Shown here piece after piece: positions 9,606 to 18,809 of a DNA stretch of 64,000 nt. The DNA is from Phragmites australis (lineage: Eukaryota > Streptophyta > Magnoliopsida > Poales > Poaceae). The stretch covers positions 12,304,001 to 12,368,000 of the forward strand of contig NC_084927.1 of NCBI RefSeq assembly GCF_958298935.1, given 5' to 3'. Each line of letters begins with the position of its first letter. Positions within the stretch are counted from its first letter, which is position 1. A program made the translations under genes and the position numbers. A model generated the notes under the pieces. That model did not search any database, was not told the origin of the DNA, and saw nothing but the letters and a program-made list of their open reading frames with translations.

Positions 9606-11282
9606 GCTTTTGTAGTAGTTTCCTCTTCTTTTATTTTTATCTTGGCTAGATGTAAATATGGGAGTGATCCCTTAGAAATGCTTGTATCCCCTTTGTAAAT
9701 ATAATGGGAGCTTTTCTTTGGGCTCGTAACTCCGGTGCTCTTGAGTACTTAGCGTTTCCTCTGATGTTTTGCCTTGGAGCCCTGGGGAGTACTCAGTCGG
9801 GCCGTTCCTGACCTTTCCGTCCTCGGGAACGAATTCGTCCCGATTGTCTTTCTTGGCGCGTTCAGCCTTCGAGCCCTCGCGAGTCCGCATCGACTAAGTC
9901 AAGAGACAAAGACACGAACTTCCTTGCTCGGGAGATGGATCGATCCAGCACGGAACACGTCATGACCGGTGAATACTTTTTCACCTCGCGACCACTCAGC
10001 CAGCAGACCGGAGACACACACGGGCGGGAATGCGACCAAGAGTCCCCATGGTCCGGTGGTGCCCGGGCTTAAGACGGACCGAACCGAGCACCGACAGCCC
10101 GCCCCCGAGGCCTAGGCTCCGGACTACTCGAGTGGCTCGAGCGATAGGATTACCCAGGGCACCCAGGGACTCGGTAGTGCTTGGGGCCCTTAAAAGCGGA
10201 TCGAACACCACGACCACCACGAAGGACTTCGGTCGGACATTACCGTACGTGCGGTACACCTTTCTACGGACCGTTCTGTCGTTTTAGGAAAAAGTAGACA
10301 CACGGTAGGGTTTTGTGCGCGAGGAGATCATCTCACCGGGCAGATTAGAATACGAGGGCCCCCGATGATGACTCGGGAATAGAATACTATTGGATGCAAA
10401 TTCCTCTGAATTTAACCACTCACCGGACAGCTGTCGGCCTTCCGGCCGACCGATCCAGGAGGGGCGTGCGCTCCGAGCTCGGGGTGCCCGGGGGCTTGGT
10501 TCCTTCAGACGGGGCGCCCGAGCGTCAAGGGGCGCGCGAGGAGCCTGGTGTCGGGTGATCTTGACCACTCATGCCTAAGCGGTAGGACCACCCGAGGACC
10601 CTTGAGGCCGATCAGCGACCTGGGCATCGAGGCCCTCGCGGTCGGGCTGCTTTTGCTTTGATTGTCGACCTGTGACTTAAGAGGGAATAGGGAATTTCTT
10701 TGCTTGGTGCGCTCTGTTAGTGCGGTACTTGTTATAGACTGCTCTCGTTTTCGACCCGAGACCTCTTGAATACCCAGACCGGCGGACAAGAGCAGACAGA
10801 AGGCTTAACCCAGAGGTCTTATGGTTCGGTGGCGCCCGGGTATGACAGACCAGACCGAGCACCGACAGCCCGCCCCTGGGGATTGAGCTCCTGACTACTC
10901 AAGCGGCTCAAGCGATAGGATTACCCAGAGCGCTCAGGGACTCGGTAGTGCCCGGAGATCAGCCAGGACACCAAACACCACAGCCTACCACATCGGATGT
11001 AAGCCAGCGGCAGATGCCCGCGTGCATACCGATCGGGATTCTTTTATCAGCGGGGAAAATAAGAGAGCGAACTTTTCTCGCACAATCGAGCATCTCACCA
11101 AACAGATTAAAACACACGAAATCCAAAAAAGCTAAATTGGCATACGATTGCACATTAACATTTACACTGAATTGACAAATTTTACAAGGTTGGGTGACTT
11201 ACCCAGCTAGTGATAGCCCCTGGTCAACTTGGGCGGGGGCCAAGCCCCCGGCCTGGTTGACCTGAGCCGCGAGCATGGCCGT
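9606..11282. repeat. Spacer of E with two-copy tandem repeat of about 772 bp
   Basis: This lies between the convergent ends of the antisense gene and pol. A block near 10045-10330 (starting around GGTCCGGTGG, with GAGCACCGACAGCCCGCCC) recurs near 10817-11110 with an offset of about 772 bp. Matches inside each copy include GCGATAGGATTACCCAG and GGGACTCGGTAGTGC. No protein is convincing. The first ~120 bp after 9605 are T-rich and would hold the 3' end of the antisense transcript. Confidence 0.6.
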
Positions 11283-13713
11283 CTACGGGTAGAACCTGCG
11301 CAGGTGCTCGATGTTCCATGGGTTGGAAAGCGGCTGCCCATCTTCTGCTGCCAACGTGAAAGAACCTTCTCGCGGGACCCCGATCACGGTGAAGGGACCT
11401 TCCCACATGGGGGACAGCTTATTCTTTCCTTCGCGTGACTGTGCGTCGGAGAACTAGATCCCCAACCTCAAAGGACCGTGCCCGGACATGGCGCTGGTGA
11501 TAGCGCCGCAAGCTTTGCTGGTACCGAGCCGCCCGGATGGCGGCACGCCGCCGGCGCTCCTCCAGGTAATCAACGTCGTTGCGCCTCTGCTGCTCTTGTT
11601 CGCCTTCTGAATAGGCATGCACCCGAGGGGAGCCTAGGGTGAGCTCGGAGGGGAGGACCGCCTCAGCGCCGTAGACGAGGAAGAATGGAGTCTCCCCGGT
11701 GGTGCGGCTTGGCATGGTCCGATTAGCCCATAGCACGGCGGGCAGCTCGTCCACCCATCCCTTCCCGTGCTTTGCGAGCACGTCATAGGTCCGGGTTTTG
11801 AGGCCTTTCAGTATCTCCGCGTTGGCACGCTCAACTTGCCCGTTACTCCGAGGATGAGCGACGGAGGCGAAGCAGAGCTTGATGCCGAGGTCTTCGCAGT
11901 AGTCTCCGAACAGGGCACTCGTGAACTGGGTGCCATTGTCGGTGATGATCCGGTTCGGGACGCCAAAGCGACTGGTGATGCCGCGGATAAACTGGAGCGC
12001 CGTGTTCTTGGTCACCTTGATGACTGGGACCGCCTCCGGCCACTTGGTGAACTTGTCGATGGCGACGTAGAGGTACTCATAGCCCCCGATTGCTCGGGGG
12101 AATGGACCCAGAATGTCCAACCCCCAGACCGCGAAAGGCCATGACAGGCAGATGGTGTGAAGAGCCTGAGCTGGCAGGTGAATCTGCTTTGCATAGAACT
12201 GGCACGCCCTGCAGCGCCGAACCAGCTCGGAAGCATCCTGGAGAGCTGTAGGCCAGTAGAAACCTTGCCGGAAGGCCTTCCCGACCAGCGTGCGGAACGA
12301 TGAATGGCCACCGCACTCGCCCTCGTGGATCTCAGCGAGAAGCTCTCCGACTTCTGCCCGGGAGATGCATTTCAAGAGGACACCTCCTGCGCTACGCCGG
12401 TAGAGATCCCCATCTACTATGGCATAGCGTTTGGACTGCCGAGCAACTCTTTCGGCAGACGCCTCATCCCCGGGGAGGAACTTTTCCTTCAAGTACCCTC
12501 GGATGTCGGACATCCATGAGGCATCTTGAGAACATTCAGCGAGTGCAGCACACTCGCCGGACGGCGGCACCCTGACGAGGCTTCCCACTGAGGGCACCGC
12601 CGGGGTCCCCTGAATTGAGTTCGAGGTTTCCCCTTCGTCCTGTTCGGCAGGCAGGACGGAAGGCCGTGTGAGTCTTTCTTCAAAGACTCTGGCATGGACG
12701 CGCGCACGGGAGGAGGCCAGGCGGGAGAGCTCGTCGGCCAGAGCATTGTCGCGGCGAGGGATGTACTGCAACTCAAGGCCATCGAAGCACTTCTCCAGCT
12801 TCCTGACTGCTGCCACGTACGCCGCCATTTGAGGATCCGTGCACTGGTACTCCTTGGACACCTGGTTGATCACCAGCTGGGAGTCTCCTTTGACTAGGAG
12901 GCGACGAATCCCGAGCCCCACCACAGCTCGGAGGCTGACGATGAGACCTTCATATTCCGCCATGTTGTTGGATGCGCGGAACTGCAGCTGCACAACGTAC
13001 CGGAGTTCTTCACCCGTTGGGGAGGTGAGAACCACTCCGGCCCCCGCGCCTTTCAGCGTGAGGGAACCGTCGAAGAGCATGACCCAGTATCCGGGCGTGC
13101 CGTGCCCGGGATACGCAGAAATCTCTTCTGGGACGACCTCGGGGATGGGTGTCCACTCTGCTACGAAGTCGGAGAGCACCTGGCGACTGACAAAGTGGAG
13201 GTTGAACTCTGCCAGCTCCACCGCCCACTTGACAACTCGCCCGGTGCCTTCTCGGTTCCGGAGGATGGGTCCCAGCGGATACGTGGTAACCACCGAGACC
13301 TTGTGCGCTTGAAAGTAATGGCGCAGCTTCCGGGAAGCGATGAACACGGCGTAGAGCAGCTTCTGAGCCTGGGGGTACCTTGCTTTGGCCTCCCGGAGGA
13401 CTTCACTGATGAAGTACACCGGTCGCTGTACCCGGCGGGCCCGGACGGTGGCTTCACCCGAGGGGCTGTTGCAGCCCCCAGGCTTGGCAGCGTGGTCGGG
13501 GCTGGCCGGGTGCTCGGGCTCGACTCCCTGGTTGGGAGGAGCAGAGTGCTCGGACTCAACCCCTTGCTCGGGGGTAGCCAAGTGCTCGGGCTCGACCCCC
13601 TGCTCGGGGGGAGCCAAGTGCTCGGGCTTGACCCCCTGCTCGGGGGGAGCCGTGAGGATTGGGGAGTGCTCGGGGGCGGCCGGGAGCTGGGACCCAGCAC
13701 TGGCCCCGCGCAC
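11283..13713 (-). pseudogene. RNase H, second RNase H and integrase of element E
   Basis: After the minisatellite the frame has the Ty3-type RNase H remnant ([26 protein letters not shown]). Then comes a complete second RNase H with its acidic residues visible in [31 protein letters not shown] and DNALADELS. Integrase follows: a His/Cys finger ([10 protein letters not shown] ... CRACQ), catalytic Asp in [10 protein letters not shown], Asp in IITDNGTQF and Glu in [10 protein letters not shown], so the catalytic triad looks intact. A frameshift near 11430 separates the last ~48 residues, which include WEGPF and end ...LRRFYP before TAG 11283. Two RNase H domains mark the Tat lineage. Confidence 0.85.
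13471..13650 (-). repeat. 36-bp minisatellite inside E pol (RT to RNase H linker)
   Basis: Five tandem 36-bp units encode the 12-residue repeat [12 protein letters not shown] and variants ([36 protein letters not shown]). The unit length is a multiple of three, so copy-number change would not break the frame. It lies at the RT-RNase H boundary just where the RT frame and the downstream frame disagree. The unit contains GTGCTCGGG, also the core of the LTR array. Confidence 0.8.
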
Positions 13714-13759
13714 TCGTCGCGCTCCACCACCAACACCATGCTTACGACCTGAGGAGTGG

Positions 13760-14753
13760 CCGATACGTAGAGCAGTAGGGGCTCACCTTCGGAGGGAGCC
13801 ACCAGCACGGGTGGTGAGGTGAGGTGCTTCTTCAGATCGCAGAAGGCCTGCTCGGCCTCCGGCGTCCAATCGAAATGACCGGTCTTCTTCAGAAGCTTGA
13901 AGAGGGGGAGCCCTCGCTCCCCGAGCTTGGAGATGAAGCGCTCGAGGGCCGCCATGCAGCCGGCGAGACGCTGGACCTCTTTGAGTCGAATCGGGGGTCG
14001 CATCTGCTCGATGGCCCGGATCTTCTCTGGGTTGGCCTCGATTCCTCGGCCGGAAACCATGAAACCGAGGAGCTTGCCTGCCGGCACCCCGAAAACACAC
14101 TTCTCGAGGTTGAGCTTAAGGCGGGTGGTGCGGAGACTGTTGAAAGTCTCGGCAAGGTCCTCGAGCAGGGTGGCGCGGTCTCGGGACTTGACCACGAGAT
14201 TGTCGATGTAGGCCTCGACGTTGCGGCCAACCTGCGAATCAAGAGTAATGCGAATGGCGCGCTGGAAAGAAGACCCAGCATTGCGCAAACCAAAAGGCAT
14301 TGACGTATAACAGTAACTCCCCATCGGGGTGGTAAAGGCAGTTTTTTCTTCGTCCTTAACGGCCATGCGGATCTGGTGATACCCAGAGTTTGCATCTAAA
14401 AAACATAAAAGATCGCATCCCGCGGTTGCATCTACAATTTGATCAATGCGGGGCAGGGAAAAAGGATCTTTAGGGCAAGCCTTATTTAGGTCGGTGTAGT
14501 CCACACACATGCGGAGCTTGCCGTTAGCCTTCGGAACGATGACTGGATTTGCCAGCCAGTCCGGGTGGAGGACCTCTCGGATAAATCCGGCGTCAAGGAG
14601 CTTGCTGACCTGCTCCTGGATGAACACCTGGCTCTCAGGCGCCTGCCGCCGGACCTTCTGCTTCACCGGGTGGGCGTCCGGGCGCACCGCCAAGTGATGC
14701 TCGATCACCTCCCTGGGGATCCCGGGCATGTCGGACGGTTGCCGTGCAAACAC
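13760..14753 (-). pseudogene. Reverse transcriptase region of element E
   Basis: Clear RT motifs are present on the minus strand: VNKL-like entry replaced here by the SKLLDAGFIREVLHPDWLAN segment, LRMCVDYTDLNKACPKD, FLDANSGYHQI, MPFGLRNAGSSFQRA, and AYIDNLVVKSR. The last motif should carry two Asp residues. Here the second is Asn (codon complement at 14199-14201), a G-to-A change, so polymerase activity should be lost. The thumb region LLGFMVSGRGIEANPEKI follows. Confidence 0.85.
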
Positions 14754-14792
14754 GTCTGCGTTAGCCCGGAGGAAGGTGACGAGCGCGCTTTC

Positions 14793-15449
14793 CTATTTGC
14801 TGCCCAGATCACCGCTGATCCGGATGACCTGGGTAGCGCCTTCGCCCACCACGACCTCCTTCGTAGGAACAGAGGCGTCGGCGGTGAGTCGGGGTTTGGA
14901 TGAAGAGGGTCCCGGGCCCCCTGTGCAGCCTTCGACCTCAGCCTGCGCCGAAACCAGAGCCATGTACGACTGCTCGGCACAGGAGACGGCGCCTTCCGAG
15001 TTGGCAGTCACGGAGATGGGGCCTACTAGGCCCGGCATCTTAATCGTGAGATACGCATAATGCGCGGCCATCATGAATTTGGCGAGCGCTGGACGCCCGA
15101 GGATGGCGTTGTAGGGGAGGGGGAGCTCCGCGACATCGAAGAGGACGTTCTCCGTGCGGAAGTTGTCCCGACTCCCAAAGGTCACGGGTAGCTCGACCTG
15201 CCCGAGGGGTAGGGAGTGCCCGGGTGTCACTCCGCAGAATGGGAGCGACGGCCTTAGGCGCCTGGAGGACACTTGCAGCTTTTCAAAAGCCTCCTTGGAG
15301 AGGAGGTTGAGGCCTGCACCACCATCAATCGGCACCCTGCCGACCTTGACATTGCAGATGGTGGGGGACACTATCAGGGGTAGTCGCCCCACTGCGCAGT
15401 ACTCGCGGGGTGGTCGGCCATGCTGAACGTGATCGGAGCGTCCGACCAC
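14793..15449 (-). pseudogene. Aspartic protease region of element E
   Basis: The minus-strand frame contains VPIDGGAGLNLLSKEAF, a retroviral-type aspartic protease active site (Asp-Gly-Gly), followed by a hydrophobic FGSRDNFRTENVLFDV and ILGRPALAKFM, typical of the flap-to-helix part. The enzyme cleaves the polyprotein. The frame ends at a TAG (14793-14795), but the same frame continues into reverse transcriptase, so this is a point stop. Confidence 0.75.
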
Positions 15450-17347
15450 CTCAGGGGCCTGGCGGCCTCCTCACTCGGGGTTGCCGAGCACACCTCACGC
15501 TGCATGACCTTGATGCCATGGCGTGAGGAAGGCGTGTAGACACCTCTGTTGATGAAGGCGACGGTATGCTCGGGCTCCTGGAAGCCGAGCTCGGTGTTGC
15601 TGGGGGCGGCCTCAGCATCGCCTCCCTCGCGGGACTCGTCGCGCTCCCTCTGTCGTTGCTCGACGAGACCTTTGACCGTACGATACTCCGTGAGATCGTG
15701 CCATCTGGTCTGATGTATGGGGCACCATTTGCCTGGCTCGGGTCCCGCGGGGGCGGGGACCCTCGCTGGAGCAGGAGCACGGTCAGGTGCCGGGGCTCTT
15801 GCGGGAGCCGGTGCCCTAGCTGGTGCTGGGGCCCTCGCGGGGGCCGGGGCCCGAGGAGGGGCCCAGGCAGAGGTCCTCGCGGGCGCGGGCCGTCTGTCGG
15901 CGACCGCCCGGCGTTCTTGTCGGCGGTTGGGCTCTTGGGCCGGCCTATGGGTGGGGCCCTGGGCCGGTTCGACAGGAGCGGCTTCGCGCTTTCTTCTCTT
16001 CTTCTTTTCCCACCTGTCGGAACGGGAAGAACTTGGCTGGTCGGCGGTGGGGCGCGGAGCATGCCACGCTCGGGCCTCCACTGCCTTGGCGCACTTATCG
16101 GCCAGTGTGAAGAGCTCCGCAGTGATTTCGATTTCGTGCGTTCCTAGCTTTTCGAGCATCCGCTCGTCGCGGACGCCCTGCCGAAAGGCGACGATGACAG
16201 CGTGGGGGGCCACCCGCGGGATGGTGTTGTGGACCTGGCTGAAACGCTGGATGAAGCGTTGCAGCGTCTCCCCCTCTTGTTGCTTGACAGCGTGGAGGTC
16301 GCACTCCAAACCGGGGCGCGTGAATGTGCCCTGAAAATTAGCCACAAACTGGCGGCAGAGGTCATCCCAGGAGCTAATAGACCCTGGGGGTAAGTTCATG
16401 AGCCAAGAACGGGCAGAGCCCCTCAAGGCAACATGGAAATAATTTGCCATCACCTTTTCACTGCCCCTGGCCGCTTGGACGGCCGTAGTGTAGATCTGGA
16501 GGAACTCGACGGGGTCGATGGACCCGTCGTACTTCTCCGGCAGCTCAGGGCGGAACTTGGAGGGCCATTTGACCCGACGGAGTTCAGTGGTGAAAGCACG
16601 GCAACCGGTGCCGTACCCTGTGGCGCGGGCGGTAATCCTTGGCGGCGGATGCCGACGAGCCGGGGATTCCTGGTGATTGTGGGCCGGGAAAGAGGAAGCC
16701 TGATCCTCTGCCTCGGCCTCCTGCCGGGTTTCCCGCTAGCGCTCGAGGGTGACACGCGCATCTTCGTGGCCCCTCCGCTCGTTGAGACGCAAGCGGAGGT
16801 CCTGGGCTTCAGACGTGACCAGGGGGGCGGCGCTCCGCCTGGAGGCCCCCCGGCCCGTGCGAACGTTGCCTGTTGATGAGCCAGTTCTGGCAGCGCCACG
16901 CTGGGTGGTGGCGCGAGAACTCCCGGCCAGGACCTGGCGGCGAGTAGTGCCGACCAGGGCAGCGACGTCTTGGATCCAGCGGCCCTCCAGAGTGTTCGAC
17001 GTTGCCTGGACAGGCGGATGCCTGAGGAGAGCGTACGCTGCAAGTAGCACACTTCCGGGGCCGGCTTCGCCGAAGGCGAGCCTACGCCGCAGAGGCGCCC
17101 AGCGCTGTCCAGAGGCGGACCTGGCGGCCGGGGTTTCGACCACCTGATGGGGGTCGGAAGGTGCACCGGCGGCGGCGGCGGCGGCCATGCTGGGCCCAGC
17201 GCCCAGGTCCCCTTGGGAGGGGAGAACCGCGCGTGCAGATAGCGGCTGCTGCTGGGACGCTGCCGCGACTGGGGCCTCCGGGACATTGGGCAGCATTTCC
17301 TCACAGGAAGTGGAGCCAGAACGCTGGAGACGATGCCCACCAGCCAT
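15374..17347 (-). pseudogene. gag region of element E
   Basis: The frame opens with MAGGHRLQRSG at 17347. A retrotransposon Gag core follows around 16560-16080: PEKYDGSIDPVEFLQIY, then ANYFHVALRGSARSWLMNLP, then FIQRFSQVHNTIP. A single TAG at 16736 divides the N-terminal part from this core. A long basic, Ala/Pro-rich linker (16050-15740) includes a hexapeptide repeat. Next comes a CPIHQTRWHDLTEYRTV segment that resembles the Cys/His motif of Tat Gags, with Tyr at the place I would expect a Cys. Gag forms the virus-like particle around the RNA. The frame ends at 15374, where a 1-nt shift moves pol to another frame. Confidence 0.75.
15745..15865 (-). repeat. Hexapeptide (RAPAPA) repeat in E gag
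   Basis: On the minus strand the Gag linker contains about six to seven imperfect copies of the six-residue unit RAPAPA, an 18-bp GC-rich microrepeat. It is in frame with Gag and probably an unstructured linker. Confidence 0.6.
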
Positions 17348-17412
17348 TTTTTCCTATGGAAGAAAACAAACGAACAGATTCAGGGATGTTCCCCCCTACC
17401 TGGCACGCTAGT
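17348..17412 (-). other. Short leader and primer-binding region of E
   Basis: Only 65 bp separate the 5' LTR from the gag ATG. Directly inside the LTR the minus strand reads ACTAGCGTGCCAGGTAGGGG. This is where the tRNA primer-binding site should be. I cannot say with confidence which tRNA it matches; it is not the initiator-Met type seen in the chromoviruses here. Confidence 0.45.
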
Positions 17413-18809
17413 TGTCGGAGGATTAACTTCTGTCGTAGGGATCCCGAGAGACCCCTTTTTAGAGATTCGGCCGGGGAGATGATCCTGAATAAGTTCGTCA
17501 GAGAAATAAATGGAAGTGGAAGTAAATGCAACGGCCGGTGGTGGGGGATGATCAACCTAGTGCAAAGGGAAGTAAATGCACCGGAGTTTAGACAGGTTCG
17601 GGCCGCACGGGGGCGTAATACCCTACTCCTGTATAGATGCAATAACTTATCCTGAGGGGGGAACCCTCAAGGATGTCTCTGGTTACAAGAATATAGTGTC
17701 TAACTAAGAGCTTGAGGCTCCTTGTTCCTCGGCAGGGGCTCTGCTCAGGCTTGCTTGCAATGTCTTCGTCTGTTGGCTTGGTTCATTGTGTGGTTCATCT
17801 TCTTCGTCTGGGTGTCTCGGTTGACGGATCGAGCTTTTGTTTTTCTCAATTGCCCTATATCTCCTCTTCTCTCTGCATGCCAATCCTTTTATGCACTCGC
17901 CGGCCGCGACATACCCCGAATGGGAAGGAAGGGGCACAAGTTCCAAGACGCCACGACTGAGAAAGGCGTCATCATTTTCTCTGGGCGAAGTGACTGGGGC
18001 GGTGGAAAAACGCGGCGCGCGTCTGGTCACTCGTCACTGTAGGCGCCCTGGCGACGGGCGCCGTTGAGAGGGCCCACCGGGCAGCCACAGAGGCACCCGG
18101 CGTGCCCGCCCTGTCTTGTTCCTCTGCCGCGGCAGGGCGGTAGGCGGAACGCCTCGATCCTGGCGATGTTATCTCGAGACATACCGGATGATACGGGACG
18201 GGACCCGTGCAATTAATGCCAAAGCATGGCAGGGACTGACACTGCGGCGGGAGCAGTTGGGGATGTCAGGCCGCGCACGCCCATTAAATGCGGCCTCGAA
18301 CCTCTGACTGGCTGACACCTCATCGGCGGGCCCCTCGGGGGCCCTTCTGTGTCGTCGGGGCACCGAGTGCTCGGGGGGGTACTGTTCACCTCCCCGAGCA
18401 CCCTCTCCCGAGAATGCCTACCCTTGCCCTCATGGTACCGGGCGCTCGGGGGCACTGTTTACCTCCCCGAGCACTCTCGCACGAACCTTCGGGGAACCGA
18501 GTGCTCGGGGGTTGCCATATGCAACCTCGAGCACTCTCTCCCGGGACTTAGCTCTTCTGATCGTCGGGGGACTAGGGTGCTCGGGGGTGACCAGGCACCT
18601 CCCCGAGCACTTTCTTCCCGGTACTTGAATTCTGCGGGTCATCGGGGAACTGGGGTGCTCGGGGACTAGAGGCTGTGGCCCCGAGCACCTTCTCCCGGAA
18701 CCTAGATTTTCCTCATCCCGCGGGAAGGGACCTCGCGGGATGGTGACACATGGCGGATGGCTGGTCTGGCCTCGGGACTCAGGGACCCCCGGTTCCTGAT
18801 ACACCGACA
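17413..18809 (-). repeat. 5' LTR of element E
   Basis: The 1397-bp LTR carries the same ends as its partner (TGTCGG...CCGACA on the plus strand). The 3' flank GTGGG (18810-18814) repeats the left target site. It lacks one array unit and a short block present in the 3' LTR but is otherwise collinear, including the shared minus-strand TATA-like box near 17895. Confidence 0.9.

Larger units (their letters stand above)
11283..17347 (-). pseudogene. gag-pol polyprotein of Tat element E
   Basis: The minus-strand polyprotein starts at ATG 17347 and its true end is the TAG at 11283-11285. Order: Gag, aspartic protease, reverse transcriptase, Ty3-type RNase H, second RNase H, integrase with a GPF-type C-terminus. 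Lesions: TAG at 16736-16738 in gag; a 1-nt shift near 15420 between gag and protease; TAG at 14793-14795 between protease and RT; a shift near 13650-13760 at the pol minisatellite; and a shift near 11430 just before the integrase C-terminus. The second catalytic Asp of RT is Asn. Because the stops are single and frames otherwise open, the copy is recently decayed. It cannot make a full active polyprotein as it stands. Confidence 0.85.
4755..18809 (-). mobile_element. Tat-lineage Ty3 LTR retrotransposon E, nearly complete
   Basis: Two similar LTRs (4755-6230 and 17413-18809) are flanked by the direct repeat GTGGG at 4750-4754 and 18810-18814, so this is one insertion of 14,055 bp. Gag, protease, reverse transcriptase, RNase H, a second RNase H and integrase lie in that order on the minus strand. 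An extra spliced gene lies on the plus strand between integrase and the 3' LTR. The dual RNase H and antisense gene are known traits of the Tat lineage. The first ~285 bp of the two LTRs show about 9 differences by eye, nearly all transitions, so this is the youngest datable element here. It landed inside the antisense gene of the older relative D. Confidence 0.9.

Noticed and set aside
11767..12144. Plus-strand frame opposite integrase of E
   Set aside because: Shadow of the well-supported minus-strand integrase.
13471..13650. Possible CRISPR-like array (regular repeats)
   Set aside because: Units are contiguous with no unique spacers and are translated in frame; this is a minisatellite.
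13102..13822. Plus-strand frames with Gly/Leu/Ser repeats
   Set aside because: These are the reverse reading of the pol minisatellite and RNase H; the minus-strand protein has clear catalytic motifs.
15566..16334. Plus-strand frames opposite E gag
   Set aside because: They are shadows of the Ala/Pro-rich Gag linker and its hexapeptide repeat; composition only, no domain.
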